Shown here piece by piece: positions 7,535 to 17,044 of a DNA stretch of 64,000 nt. Position 1 is the first letter of the stretch. The number at the start of each line of letters is the position of its first letter. The translations under genes were made by a program, and so were the position numbers. Below the pieces are notes generated by a model, which saw nothing but the letters and a program-made list of their open reading frames with translations, had not been told where the DNA came from and did not search any database. Source of the DNA: Paraburkholderia ribeironis (GTDB taxonomy: Bacteria; Pseudomonadota; Gammaproteobacteria; Burkholderiales; Burkholderiaceae); NCBI RefSeq assembly GCF_900019265.1, contig NZ_CYGX02000022.1, forward strand, positions 1 through 64,000, written 5' to 3'.

Positions 7535-10096
7535 TTACCCACACGCCCCAACTTCACCGCACGCGGTACAGAAATCACATCCGTCCTTGCGGATCACCGC
7601 ATTCGCTCCGCAAGACCCGCATTTGCGGCCTTGCATCGTATGCAGTCCCAGCATGCCGCCGGTCTGCGTCAACGCGGCATCATCGGCATCAGCGGGAGGC
7701 GGACGGATGCCGAAGTCCGCCGACAACGCCAGCTCCGCCTTCATCTGTCCGCGCGGCAAACGCGTGAGCATGCGCGACGGAACCTGATTGCCCTCGGCGT
7801 CGAGGAAGCCACGCCGATGCAGAATCTGCTGGATCGCAAACGCGAGCGCGGCCACTTCCGAATCGTGCCAGCGTGGCGAGCGATGTCCGTCGAGACGTTG
7901 CACTTCGCCGAGCCGGACCTGTCCGCGATCCCACGAGACCTTGCGCATGTCCTGCAGGTTGCGCGCGACGAACCCGCCTCGGGCGGCAAGCGACAGCGAG
8001 CGCATCGTCGCCGTGATCCATTGCTGCGATTCGTCGCGCTGGCCGGTGGGAATGAAGAATTCGATCGGCCGTTCGATGGTCACGTCCTCGCCTGCGAGAC
8101 GCCCGGTCACCTCGATGAACGACACCGCCACGTAGAGCGACTTCTTGCCGGCCTGCGTCAGATATTCGACCTTCTCGATGATCGCCGGCAATTCGCCTCT
8201 GGGCCGATGATCGATCGCGATACGCAGCGGGTCGAGGTCGCTTTCGGCGAGCACGTCGTCCGCTTGCGACGGACTCACGCTGAGCACGGCGCCGAGCGTT
8301 TCGTTCGGACGATAGGTGGCGAGACCCTTCAGGCCGCTTTTCCACGCATCGAAGTAGAGGCTTTCGAAGGCCTCGAACGGGTAGTCGGCCGGCACGTTCA
8401 CAGTCTTCGAGATCGACGTGTCCACATAAGGCTGGACGGCCGCCATCATGTCGAGGTGGTCGCGCGCCGACATTTGCAGCGCGCTGATGAAATAGTCCGG
8501 CAGCTTGCCGATGTCGCCGCCGAGCTCGCGATAGAGCCGGTACGCGTAGTCTTCCACGTCGAATAATTCGCGCCCGCCGTCGGCCATCATCTTCATGCGC
8601 GTGTAGGTCCACGAGAAGGCCGGCTCGATACCGTTCGACGCGTTGTCCGCGAACGCCAGGCTCACGGTGCCGGTGGGCGCGATCGACAGCAGGTGGCTGT
8701 TGCGGATGCCGTCGCGGCGGATCGCCTGCTGAATGTCGTCGGGCAGACGCGACGCGAACGTGCCGGGCTCCAGATAGCGCTCGGCGTCGAACAGCGCAAA
8801 CGCGCCGCGCTCCTTCGCCAGTTCCACCGACGCGCGATACGCCTCGTCGCGCATCAGTCGCGCGATGCGCACCGCAAAGTCGCGGCCTTCCTGCGAGTTG
8901 TAGCGCAGGCCGAGCATCACCAGCGTGTCGCCGAGGCCGGTGAAGCCCACACCGATGCGCCGTTTGGCGCGCGACTCGTCGTATTGCTGCGGCAGCGGCC
9001 ACAGCGTGACGTCGAGTACGTTGTCGAGAAAGCGCACCTGCGTGCGCGTGCGTTGCGCGAGGCCGTCCCAGTCGAACGAAGGCTGGCGGCCTTGCATCTG
9101 CACGAACGGGTCCACCACGAAGCGCGTGAGGTTCAACGGCCCGAGATTGCAGCAGCCATATGCGGGCAGCGGTTGCTCGCCGCACGGGTTGGTGGCCCGA
9201 ATGGTCTCGACGGCGCGCAGATTGTTGTCCTCGTTCATCCGCGAGATGAACACGATGCCGGGCTCGGCGACGTCATACGTGGAGCGCATGATGCGCTCCC
9301 AGATCGCGCGGGCCGGCCGCTCGCTGTAGACCCACAGGCCGTCCTCGCGTTGCCGCACGTCGCCGGCCGCGCGCAGTGCCGGCGACGGCTCGGCGCGATG
9401 CACCAGTTGCCAGGGCTGGTCTTCTTCGACGGCGCACATGAACTCATCGGTCACGCCGACCGACACGTTGAAGTTGTTCCAGCGGCCCTTCGAATGTTTG
9501 GCTTCGATGAATTCGAGCAGGTCGGGGTGATTGCAGTCGAGCACGGCCATCTGCGCGCCGCGCCGCGAGCCGGCGCTTTCGACGGTGCGGCAGGAGGCGT
9601 CGAACACATCCATGTAGCTGCACGGTCCCGATGCCGACGAACTGGTGGTGTGAACGCGCGCCCCCTTGGGTCGGATCGCCGAGAAGTTGTAGCCGACGCC
9701 ACCGCCGCGGCGCATGGTTTCGGCGGCCTGCAGCAACGCGACGTAGATGCCGGGCAGGCCTTGTTCGTCGACGCCCTGGATCGCGTCGCCGACCGGTTGC
9801 ACGAAGCAGTTGATCAGCGTGGCGCCAATGCCGGTGCCCGCCGCGCTCATGATGCGGCCGGCGCCTAGCGCGCCGTGGCGCAGATTGTCGACGAACAGCG
9901 CCTCCACCGATTCGCGCAGTTCCGGCGGTTCGGCCTGGGCGACGCCGCGGGCGACGCGTTTGAAGACGTCGTCGGCCGATTGCTCGCCGCCCTTGGCGTA
10001 TTTCTCGACCAGTACGTCGACGGAGAACTGTTGCGGTGCGACGGGTGGAGCCGACGGCGCGGTGGCCATTCGGGTTGCCTGCGTGTCTTCTGCCAT
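7535..10096 (-). CDS. nrdJ: Adenosylcobalamin-dependent (class II) ribonucleotide reductase
   Basis: An 853-residue enzyme that reduces ribonucleotides to deoxyribonucleotides with an adenosylcobalamin-generated thiyl radical, with or without oxygen. Visible are the N-terminal redox Cys in LINCFVQPVGD, the active-site Asn-Cys-Glu in NPCGEQPLPAYGCCNLG, the phosphate-binding region in SIAPTGTVSLAF, and a C-terminal cysteine-rich tail (CGSCGANAV, CDFCTACGEVGACG) that probably re-reduces the site. Length fits the family. It is monocistronic. No cobalamin riboswitch is seen upstream on its strand, although B12 synthesis genes lie later in the window. A long plus-strand reading frame through it is a codon-bias shadow. 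Confidence 0.96.
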   Translation of the reverse strand: MAEDTQATRMATAPSAPPVAPQQFSVDVLVEKYAKGGEQSADDVFKRVARGVAQAEPPELRESVEALFVDNLRHGALGAGRIMSAAGTGIGATLINCFVQPVGDAIQGVDEQGLPGIYVALLQAAETMRRGGGVGYNFSAIRPKGARVHTTSSSASGPCSYMDVFDASCRTVESAGSRRGAQMAVLDCNHPDLLEFIEAKHSKGRWNNFNVSVGVTDEFMCAVEEDQPWQLVHRAEPSPALRAAGDVRQREDGLWVYSERPARAIWERIMRSTYDVAEPGIVFISRMNEDNNLRAVETIRATNPCGEQPLPAYGCCNLGPLNLTRFVVDPFVQMQGRQPSFDWDGLAQRTRTQVRFLDNVLDVTLWPLPQQYDESRAKRRIGVGFTGLGDTLVMLGLRYNSQEGRDFAVRIARLMRDEAYRASVELAKERGAFALFDAERYLEPGTFASRLPDDIQQAIRRDGIRNSHLLSIAPTGTVSLAFADNASNGIEPAFSWTYTRMKMMADGGRELFDVEDYAYRLYRELGGDIGKLPDYFISALQMSARDHLDMMAAVQPYVDTSISKTVNVPADYPFEAFESLYFDAWKSGLKGLATYRPNETLGAVLSVSPSQADDVLAESDLDPLRIAIDHRPRGELPAIIEKVEYLTQAGKKSLYVAVSFIEVTGRLAGEDVTIERPIEFFIPTGQRDESQQWITATMRSLSLAARGGFVARNLQDMRKVSWDRGQVRLGEVQRLDGHRSPRWHDSEVAALAFAIQQILHRRGFLDAEGNQVPSRMLTRLPRGQMKAELALSADFGIRPPPADADDAALTQTGGMLGLHTMQGRKCGSCGANAVIRKDGCDFCTACGEVGACG

Positions 10097-10532
10097 GGTG
10101 GGCCCTCAAACGGCGCCGCAACGGGCGCGGCGCGGTGGGTGGAAAGGCGGGTCACGATAGCGCGGCGCGTGGAGCCGACGGCTGACCTGACGCAATGAAG
10201 TCCACCTTAACGCACGTGGCGCAGGGCCGCAATCAGATGGGGCGAGCCGCTGGGGCGACTTGCTGGGGGGCGACCCGCGGCGCGACGCCGGTGGCGCGGT
10301 GCGGGTCGTGCGAAAGGCGGGTGGGAGGCGGGGGAGAGGGGCGAGACGGGCGAGATGGGCGAGGCGGGCGAGAGGTCGGCGGGGTCTGGCGGCGCTATGC
10401 GCTCAATGCCGGCAAATATGCCACTCAAGGCCGCAGCAGGGCGGGAGCGGACTCGAGCAGCGTGAAGCGACAGACTGAAGTCGACCGCGCGATCGGACGA
10501 TCGGGCTATCGGGCTATCGGGCTATTGGGCGG
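10097..10532. other. Intergenic region with G-rich low complexity and an 8-bp tandem repeat
   Basis: This stretch carries the nrdJ promoter side, a G/A-rich run of GGGCGAGA-like words at about 10310-10380, and three perfect copies of ATCGGGCT from 10500 followed by a decayed copy. No gene, riboswitch or clear terminator was found. Confidence 0.5.
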
Positions 10533-10826
10533 TCAGGCCGCCTCTGCCAGCGCGCCAAGGATCTCCGCACAGATCATCGCGGACGCGTTCGACGGCGCCG
10601 GCCGTTCCGCCGGCTTGAACACCGCGTCGCCGCGGCGAATCTTGCGGCGCGACACGGCGCAAGTGCCGGACGTATGCGCGGACCGGCGGCGCCAGCGCTG
10701 CTCGCCGTAATGACAACGCCCCGGCTCTACCCAGCGGATCACCAGCGTCGTGTCGGAGCGCTCGAGAATTTCGATGCGTACGCCATTGGTACCGTCAAGG
10801 GGGATGGACTCTAAGGTCATTGTCAT
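10533..10826 (-). CDS. DUF3331 domain protein
   Basis: A 97-residue protein whose core, TLVIRWVEPGRCHYGEQRWR followed by GTCAVSRRKIRRGDAVFKP, matches the DUF3331 pattern found in Burkholderiaceae. Two cysteines (GRCHYG and GTCAVS) and the GDAV turn suggest a small zinc-ribbon-like fold, which is inference. The C-terminus ANASAMICAEIL is also typical. The start MTMTLESIP follows the domain; an upstream frame to 10898 is less likely. The role of the family is unknown. The gene stands alone, divergent from the AI-2E permease. Confidence 0.78.
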   Translation of the reverse strand: MTMTLESIPLDGTNGVRIEILERSDTTLVIRWVEPGRCHYGEQRWRRRSAHTSGTCAVSRRKIRRGDAVFKPAERPAPSNASAMICAEILGALAEAA

Positions 10827-11156
10827 CGGCTCCGTATTGTGCTGTGCGGAATGTAGTCCCGCGCGCACCGGATAGCCATTCTGCCCGGGTTGAAACACTG
10901 TTCTTCAAATAGCAATAATGCCGCTTGATCGTGAAGATCGCTCGAGATGACTGGCCTTCGAGGCCGGTATGAGGCGAATTTTTAATAGCGAGGATTTTTG
11001 CAACGCTGTGTTGTCCGCAGCGCGACGACAGTGCCGCCCCGCAAAGGGCGCCGGCGCTTCCTTTAAGATGTGGGCTGTCGATTGGCGAGCGCAAGTGTAG
11101 CGGGTTTGCGAATTTCCGGTCGGCTCGCGCACATCTCCCGACAAACAAGAGTTCAC

Positions 11157-12239
11157 ATGATTTCACGCCCACCCAATACCCTTCCCGACCAGCCGACTAC
11201 GCCGGAACGCCTGAAAAAGCAGAAGGCGGCGTCGCTCGTGCTGTATATCGGGCTGGTGTTGCTGGCGTTGTGGGTGGTGCGCGATTTCATCGTGGTGGTC
11301 GCATGGGCGGGCGTGCTCGCGATCGCGCTGTGGCCGCTGCTGCGCATGGTCGAGGGCCACCGCTGGTTCAGCGGCCGCACCACGCTGATCGCCGCGCTGC
11401 TCACACTGGCCATCGCGTTGCTGGTGGTGCTGCCGGTCGGCATTGGCATCGCCCAGGCGCTGCGCGAAGCGCATGACCTGAACGACTGGTTCAAGGGCGT
11501 GCAGGAAACCGGTATCGCGATGCCGGATTTCATCGAGCGTCTGCCGTTCGGCGTGCAGCAGATTTCGGCGTGGTGGCAGGCCAATCTCGGCCAGCCTTTG
11601 CGCGATTCGGCCGCAATGAAAGGGCTGCACAGCACCACGGTCATGACGCTTGGCCGCCATTTCGGCGCACGTGCGGTGCATGCGGTGATGGTGTTCGGAT
11701 TCATGCTGATCACGCTGTTCGTGGTTTTCCAGGCGGGGCCCCGGCTGTCCGGTTCGCTGATCAAGGCGGCGCGGCGCGGCTTCGGCGACGATGGCGCCGC
11801 GCTCGTGCAACGCATGGCCGCGGCGGTGCGCGGCACGGTGTCGGGGCTGGTGGTGGTCGGACTCGGGGAGGGCGCGCTGCTGGGCGTCGGCTATTTCGTG
11901 ACCGGCTTGCCGCACGTCGCGTTGCTCGCGTTCATCACGGCGATTGCCGCGATGCTGCCGTTCTGCGCGCCGATTGTGTTTGGCCTCGCGGCGTTGTGGC
12001 TGCTGACGCAAGGCTCGGTGGTCGCGGCCATCGGATTGGCCGTGTTCGGCTCGATCGTCGTCTTTGTCGCCGAGCATTTCGTGCGGCCGGTGCTGATCGG
12101 CAACTCGACGCGGCTGCCGTTCCTGCTCGTGCTGTTCGGCATTCTCGGCGGGGCGCAGACGTTTGGCCTGCTGGGCATCTTCATCGGCCCCGCGCTGATG
12201 ACGGTGCTGATGGTCATGTGGACCGATCTGGTGCGTTAG
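11157..12239 (+). CDS. AI-2E/PerM family transporter
   Basis: A 360-residue inner-membrane protein. Two N-terminal membrane segments (SLVLYIGLVLLALWVV and VVAWAGVLAIALWPLL) and a third (LIAALLTLAIALLVVLPVGI) precede a loop of about 80 residues. The conserved C-terminal half includes GEGALLGVGYFVTGLPHVALL and ending helices with GNSTRLPFLLVLFGILGG and GLLGIFIGPALMTVL. Members export autoinducer-2, small cations or other solutes; the substrate cannot be assigned. The ATG at 11157 follows ACAAGAG. A run of nine 11-bp repeats starts 53 bases after its stop. Confidence 0.9.
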   Translation: MISRPPNTLPDQPTTPERLKKQKAASLVLYIGLVLLALWVVRDFIVVVAWAGVLAIALWPLLRMVEGHRWFSGRTTLIAALLTLAIALLVVLPVGIGIAQALREAHDLNDWFKGVQETGIAMPDFIERLPFGVQQISAWWQANLGQPLRDSAAMKGLHSTTVMTLGRHFGARAVHAVMVFGFMLITLFVVFQAGPRLSGSLIKAARRGFGDDGAALVQRMAAAVRGTVSGLVVVGLGEGALLGVGYFVTGLPHVALLAFITAIAAMLPFCAPIVFGLAALWLLTQGSVVAAIGLAVFGSIVVFVAEHFVRPVLIGNSTRLPFLLVLFGILGGAQTFGLLGIFIGPALMTVLMVMWTDLVR

Positions 12240-12292
12240 GCGCGCGGTTTTTTTGCGTATTTCAGGCGTGGCTCGCGTGCCTCTCGCGTGCC

Positions 12293-12391
12293 ACTCATAA
12301 GCCTCTCATAAGCCTCTCATAAGCCTCTCATAAGCCTCTCATGAGCCCCTCATGAGCCCCTCATGAGCCCCTCATGAGCCCCTCATGAGCC
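12293..12391. repeat. Nine tandem copies of an 11-bp unit
   Basis: Nine contiguous 11-bp units: four of the form (T/A)CTCATAAGCC followed by five of the form (C/T)CTCATGAGCC. The ordered switch between the two variants suggests two rounds of expansion. It sits between the convergent AI-2E permease and esterase genes. Confidence 0.95.
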
Positions 12392-12473
12392 CTTTAAGGG
12401 TGTGCCTTCAAGGCGCTTTGCGCGAGGCCTTTCGCACGCACTTCGCGCCTGTTTCGCCGGTCGATCGAAGCCG

Positions 12474-13343
12474 TCACGGCCGCTGGTTCGACGGATGCTC
12501 CAGCGCCGGCGGCTTCACGCAGCCGAGCGTGTATTTCAGCGCGGCGGGCAACAGCGCGCTCCAGACATCCCAGGTGTGGCCGCCGTCGATGATGCGCAGC
12601 GTCGCCGGATTGCCCGCCAGCCTCAGATGCGTGTACAACGACGACGCATCGGCCTGGATCGCGAGGTCGTCGTCGCCCGAGCCGATGAATATCGGCAGAC
12701 GGTACGGCTGGCTCATGTAGTGATCCCACTGCGCCGGATAGTTGAGCTCATGCCAGATGCGCGCATCGAACTGCCGGTCGCCGAACACGCCGACGCGGCG
12801 CGCGGCCGACGTGCGCGGCGGCTCGTTCGGGTAGATCGCCGGACTCAGCAGCAGCACGCCGCAGAACAGTTCCGGTCGCGTCAGCGCGTAGCGCAACGCG
12901 CCGAAGCCGCCCATCGACACGCCGCCGACCATTCGTGCGCCACGTTGCGTCGCTACCGCATAGCGTGCTTCGATCTCGGGCAGCAGATCGTCGAAGAACG
13001 CGCTCTCCATCTTCTCCTTGCGATCGACGTACCAGTCCGTGCCCCCTTGCGGCATCACGATCGCGACCGGCGGCATCTCCTTGCGCTCGATCAGCGTGTC
13101 GGCGGCGCTTTGCAGGCGGCCCTGGGTGAGCCAGTCGTTGGCGTCGCCGTTGTTGCCATGCAGGAGATAGAGCACCGGAATGCGCGCTGCGTCCGGGCGA
13201 TAGCCGCTCGGCAGGTAGATCGTGTAGCTCCAGTCGCGGCCGAGCGTATCCGAATGGAAGCTGCGGCTGATCACGGTGCTGGCGAACGCCGGCAGGCCGG
13301 CGGCGAAGAGCAAAACCAGTGCGAGATGGCGGAGTGGACGCAT
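12474..13343 (-). CDS. Secreted esterase (esterase D/PHB depolymerase-like alpha/beta hydrolase)
   Basis: A 289-residue exported hydrolase. The signal peptide is MRPLRHLALVLLFAAGLPAFA. The alpha/beta-hydrolase core has the oxyanion region VLYLLHGNNGD, the nucleophile elbow GVSMGGFGALRY, an acidic stretch GSGDDD and the catalytic His in DGGHTWDVW. The layout matches the Esterase family (PF00756) that includes tributyrin esterases and acetylxylan-type enzymes. The C-terminal tail CVKPPALEHPSNQ is unconserved. It may form an operon with opgC, which ends 122 bases upstream on the same strand. Confidence 0.9.
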   Translation of the reverse strand: MRPLRHLALVLLFAAGLPAFASTVISRSFHSDTLGRDWSYTIYLPSGYRPDAARIPVLYLLHGNNGDANDWLTQGRLQSAADTLIERKEMPPVAIVMPQGGTDWYVDRKEKMESAFFDDLLPEIEARYAVATQRGARMVGGVSMGGFGALRYALTRPELFCGVLLLSPAIYPNEPPRTSAARRVGVFGDRQFDARIWHELNYPAQWDHYMSQPYRLPIFIGSGDDDLAIQADASSLYTHLRLAGNPATLRIIDGGHTWDVWSALLPAALKYTLGCVKPPALEHPSNQRP

Positions 13344-13465
13344 GTCGGGATAGAAAGCTGACGCGGAGTTCGCGCGGTCGTCATGCTATCAGCATCGGCG
13401 TCGGATTTGAGACTGCGGTGGTGAGCGCACGTGTTGCGCTCAGCGTCCAGCTCAAAGCCCAAAGC

Positions 13466-14575
13466 TCAAGGCCAGGTCCGCAGGCGCGTGCCCACGAAGC
13501 GTCCGACCCAGCGCTTGAGCGGCTCTGCGCCGAGCGCGACGGCGCACAGCGCACCGACCGCGATCGCGTCCGCGAGCAGGCCGAGCGGATAGTTCAGATA
13601 GCCGTCGGTGGCCGCATACAGTACCGAGTCGACCACCAGCGAGATCACGGCGCCAGCGATGAAGCACAGCAGCCCTTTGCGCCCGATCAGGCCGACCCAC
13701 GGCAGCCATTGCGCGAGCTTCCTCGCCCAGCCGAGCTCGATCAGATTCGCGACGAGCCACGCAATCGCGAGGAAGTTGACCGCTCGCAAATAGGACAGGT
13801 TCTGCTTGAGGCTGCTCGCGAGCGGTTCGTGTTCGACAAGGAGCTTGTAGTAAGCCGCGCTGGCCACCACGGCGAACGCCAGTACGCTGACGACCCAGCC
13901 GAGACGGTGCGCGCTGATCCGCTGATAGACCGGCTGGCAGCGCGCGAGCACGCCCAGCACGAACAGCAGTTGCCACGCGAACGGGTTGAAATCCCAGTGC
14001 ATGTCCGGCGCGGCGGGCAGATACGCGTCGATCGCCGGTGCGCCGGCCCACAGCGCGACACTGCCGGCCAGCAGCAGCCACGGTTTGCTGCGCGCGAGCG
14101 GCAGGACCATCGGCACCAGCAGCGCGAAGAACGCGTACATCGGCAGCACCGCGGCGAGATAGGGCTGGCGGCGCAGCAGCAGGATGTCGCGCAGCGCGGC
14201 GACCGGAGTGTCGATCAGATCGTCGAGATCGGTGGTGGCGAGATTCGGCCCGTCGATGCTGAACGCGCTCAGCACGAAGCTGACGAGCAGCATCAGTGCG
14301 GCGGTGACGAGGAACGCGCGATAGATTTCCAGCGAGCGCCGCAGAAAGCGGCTGCGCGCGATCGTCTCGTTGCGCCGTTCGGCGAGCGCGGCATAGGCGG
14401 TGGCGGTCGCGAAGCCGCCGAGGAACACGAAGACTTCGGCGGCATCGCACAACGCATAGGCGTGCAGCGTGACGCGCGACAGGATACTGCCGCCGATGTG
14501 ATCGACGACGATGATCAGCAGGACCAGTCCGCGAAAAAAGTCCAGCTCGATCAGACGGGAGGGTGACTGTTGCAT
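13466..14575 (-). CDS. opgC: OpgC-family membrane protein
   Basis: A 369-residue inner-membrane protein with about ten hydrophobic segments. It begins RLIELDFFRGLVLLIIVVDHIGG, the conserved first helix of the OpgC/acyltransferase-3-like group, and contains CDAAEVFVFLGGFATATAYA. OpgC proteins add succinyl groups to periplasmic glucans (OPG) in the cell envelope; that role is known for the family and inferred here. No opgGH genes are nearby. Length and topology are normal. Confidence 0.88.
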   Translation of the reverse strand: MQQSPSRLIELDFFRGLVLLIIVVDHIGGSILSRVTLHAYALCDAAEVFVFLGGFATATAYAALAERRNETIARSRFLRRSLEIYRAFLVTAALMLLVSFVLSAFSIDGPNLATTDLDDLIDTPVAALRDILLLRRQPYLAAVLPMYAFFALLVPMVLPLARSKPWLLLAGSVALWAGAPAIDAYLPAAPDMHWDFNPFAWQLLFVLGVLARCQPVYQRISAHRLGWVVSVLAFAVVASAAYYKLLVEHEPLASSLKQNLSYLRAVNFLAIAWLVANLIELGWARKLAQWLPWVGLIGRKGLLCFIAGAVISLVVDSVLYAATDGYLNYPLGLLADAIAVGALCAVALGAEPLKRWVGRFVGTRLRTWP

Positions 14576-15114
14576 TGTTTGCGTAAAAAGCAGCCCCGTG
14601 CGACGGCGCGCTGATCCAGCGCGGCAGGCGTCTCACAAGGCTTTATAGAAATTGGATTGGGTGCTGCGGCGCTCGCGTGACCCACGTCGCCGCATTCGAC
14701 CGGCCTCGCAAGGCACGGTGTCAGGAGGCAGAAAAATGACCCTTGGGGCGGCGCGGAGTTCCGCTGCGTCGCCGGCGAAAGGTGTCGATTATATTTCTTT
14801 CCATGACTGACGCGCTGTGCGCCCGGCAACGCGGCGGCGGGGCAGACAGCCGCTGGGCGCCGCACGGGCGACGCGTGACGCGCTTACCTGAAGTCGCGTC
14901 GCATAAAAAGAGGTGATCTCACGCAGTGGAGATTTAGCAACATTTCAAAAGATCGACGCGCGCCCCCAATGGACGGCCAGCCAATGGCGTGTGAGGATTT
15001 CTTTAAAGCGCAGCGGGTCGAGTGCAGCACGGTCGGCGTGCCGGCAAGCGCAAGGAATCAAGAAGAAAGTGGCGGCTCGAGTTGTCCCCGTCACTCGAGT
15101 GCAGGGAGATCTTC
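14576..15114. other. Intergenic region between opgC and the porin
   Basis: A 539-base gap between divergent genes that must hold both promoters. A lower-GC stretch at about 14900-14960 is the likeliest porin promoter zone. GGGAGA lies about 8 bases before the porin ATG. No gene or RNA was recognised. Confidence 0.45.
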
Positions 15115-16311
15115 ATGAACAAGCAAGTGTTCGCGCTGGCTGTCTCTGCCGCTGTGTCCGCCGCCGTGCTTGCCACCGTGCTTGCCGCCGTGTTTGTCAT
15201 ATCCGCCGCGCCAGCCCAGGCACAGACCAGTGTCACGCTGTATGGCGTGCTTGATGAAGGCATCAACTACACCAACAATGTCGGCCGCGGACATGTCTAT
15301 GAACTGGCGAGCGGTTTTGCGCAAGGCAGCCGCTGGGGCCTGAAAGGGGCCGAGGAACTCGGCGGCGGTCTGAAAGCGATCTTCCTGCTCGAAAATGGTT
15401 TCGATCTGAGTTCCGGGCGGCTCAACCAGGGCGGCCGGATGTTCGGCCGTCAGGCGTTCGTCGGCTTGAGCTCGGAATACTACGGCAGCCTGACGTTCGG
15501 CCGGCAGTACGATTCGCTGGTCGACTATCTGGCGCCGACCACGGCCAACGGCAGTTGGGCCGGTCTGCTGTTCTCGCATCCGCTCGACAACGACAACACC
15601 AACAACACCTTTCGCCTGAACAACACGGTCAAGTACGCCAGCCCGTCGATCTCCGGCTTCCAGTTCGGCGGCGCCTACAGCTTCAGCAACGCCACCGGGT
15701 TCGCGAACAATCGCGCGTACAGCATAGGCGGCCAATACGCCTACGGCGGCTTGCTGGTGGCCGCGGCGTATCTGCAGGCCAACAATCCCGGCAGCGGCCC
15801 GAATGGCGCGATCAGTGCGAACGACGCGGGGTTCATCGCGGCCCGCATGCGCGTGTTCGGCGGCGGCATTACCTACACGTTCGGCCCGGCGATGGCCGGC
15901 TTCGTCTATACCAATTCGAACTATCTGGCCCCGACCGGCAACGGCTATCTCGGCGATACGCCGCTCGTGCCGCCGGGCGTGCTGCTGAACTCGCTGAAGT
16001 ATCAGAACTTCGAGGTGAACGGCAAATACCAGATTTCGCCGATGCTGTTCGTCGGCATGCAGTACGTGTACACGATGGAAACCTACGATGCGTCGAACGG
16101 CGGCGTGAAGCCGCGCATTCACACGTTCGGCCTGATGGCGGACTACAACCTGTCCAAGCGCACCGACGTCTATCTGCAAGGCGAATATCAGCAGATCACC
16201 GGCGACCCGACCTTTTCGATTCTCGACAACGCGTTCATACCCGGCACGCAGTCGCCGTCGTCGACGTCCAGGCAGGTCGTCGTGCGCGCGGCGATCCGGC
16301 ATAAGTTCTAG
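15115..16311 (+). CDS. Gram-negative porin (Porin_4, Burkholderia general-porin type)
   Basis: A 398-residue outer-membrane trimeric porin for passive diffusion of small solutes. The signal peptide (ALAVSAAVSAAVLATVLAAVFVISAAPAQA) is unusually long through Ala/Val repetition. The mature start QTSVTLYGVLDEGINY is typical of betaproteobacterial porins, GRQAFVGLSSEYYGSLTFGRQYD marks the early barrel, and the C-terminus RAAIRHKF ends in the Phe needed for barrel assembly. GGGAGA precedes the ATG. It is directly followed by an aldo/keto reductase remnant. Confidence 0.95.
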   Translation: MNKQVFALAVSAAVSAAVLATVLAAVFVISAAPAQAQTSVTLYGVLDEGINYTNNVGRGHVYELASGFAQGSRWGLKGAEELGGGLKAIFLLENGFDLSSGRLNQGGRMFGRQAFVGLSSEYYGSLTFGRQYDSLVDYLAPTTANGSWAGLLFSHPLDNDNTNNTFRLNNTVKYASPSISGFQFGGAYSFSNATGFANNRAYSIGGQYAYGGLLVAAAYLQANNPGSGPNGAISANDAGFIAARMRVFGGGITYTFGPAMAGFVYTNSNYLAPTGNGYLGDTPLVPPGVLLNSLKYQNFEVNGKYQISPMLFVGMQYVYTMETYDASNGGVKPRIHTFGLMADYNLSKRTDVYLQGEYQQITGDPTFSILDNAFIPGTQSPSSTSRQVVVRAAIRHKF

Positions 16312-16361
16312 GCGCTTCACGGCGGCACGCGGTTGCGTTTGGTCGCGCGCCAGGTTACCGG

Positions 16362-16517
16362 GGCGGCGCGGCGCAGTTGACCGATGCGCTTGCCGCTGAA
16401 GCCCTGACGCCGAGCGCCGATGACCTCGCGCGCATCGAAGCGGCGATTCCCCCCGATGCCGTGGCCGGCACGCGCTACGACGACATGCAGATGGCGCATC
16501 TGGACAGCGGGCATTGA
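16362..16517 (+). pseudogene. 3' remnant of an aldo/keto reductase gene
   Basis: In one frame the bases read GGAAQLTDALAAEALTPSAD, then DLARIEAAIPPDAVAGTRYD, then DMQMAHLDSGH and a stop at 16515-16517. This is the characteristic C-terminal end of an aldo/keto reductase, with the TPxDLxxI helix and the AGTRY motif. The other roughly 280 residues are absent: the porin stop codon lies only 50 bases upstream. The rest was presumably deleted, with the cut near 16320-16362. There is no start or ribosome site, so no product is expected. Confidence 0.75.
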
Positions 16518-16627
16518 TCGAAGCAATGAACTCGCGTGCGATGGCTCGCTCAAACGGTATCGCGCCGCCGCCAGGCGGCGCGCGTCACGTTCGCTGCAGA
16601 CCAGCTGCTTCCTTTCACGGAGACTTC

Positions 16628-17044
16628 ATGAGCAATCGCGCGACACAGATCCTTCCGCATCATCGCTACGTTCATTCGCTGGGCGCACCGCTCGCTTGCG
16701 TGCAAGGCACCATCAGCAAGGTATTCGACAGCCCGGAAAATCACCACGGCGCCAATCACCAGCACTTCGTGATCCACATCGACAAGGTGCTGAAGTTCGA
16801 GGGCGGGACGCAGAACCTGGTGGGCACCGACGTTTTCGTCGCCGTGCGTTTCGGCGACAACGAAGGACTGCCGCAGGAAATCCCCGGCCTTCAGGCCGGC
16901 CAGCCGATCGAGGCGCAAGGCGAATATATCCCCGAAGCCAGCGCCTATCCGACCGAGGACAATACCAATCCCGTCTTGCCGGTGCTGCACTTCACACATC
17001 ATCCGGTGGGCTACGTGAAGTACGAAGGGCAGTACTACAGCTAG
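16628..17044 (+). CDS. Small hypothetical protein, possibly OB-fold (DUF3465-like)
   Basis: A 138-residue soluble protein without signal peptide or membrane segment. The pattern GTISKVFDSPENHHGANHQHF followed by VIHIDKVLKF and, later, GQPIEAQGEYIP recalls the DUF3465 group of small OB-fold-like proteins, but I am not sure of the family. Several His residues (HHGANHQH, HFTHHPVGY) are clustered. The start MSNRATQ follows CACGGAGAC (GGAG about 6 bases upstream), which favours it over the upstream frame. It stands alone; function unknown. Confidence 0.7.
   Translation: MSNRATQILPHHRYVHSLGAPLACVQGTISKVFDSPENHHGANHQHFVIHIDKVLKFEGGTQNLVGTDVFVAVRFGDNEGLPQEIPGLQAGQPIEAQGEYIPEASAYPTEDNTNPVLPVLHFTHHPVGYVKYEGQYYS

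Noticed and set aside
8693..9868. A 391-codon plus-strand frame opposite nrdJ
   Set aside because: Shadow of the conserved nrdJ coding sequence, with no motif or ribosome site.
10097..10200. A cobalamin riboswitch in front of nrdJ
   Set aside because: Searched for the AGCC..GGATAC..GGCC box and CCGCAACGGTAA core on the minus strand and found neither.
13319..14566. A 415-codon plus-strand frame opposite opgC
   Set aside because: Arg/Gln/Glu-rich shadow of a membrane protein gene, with no domain.
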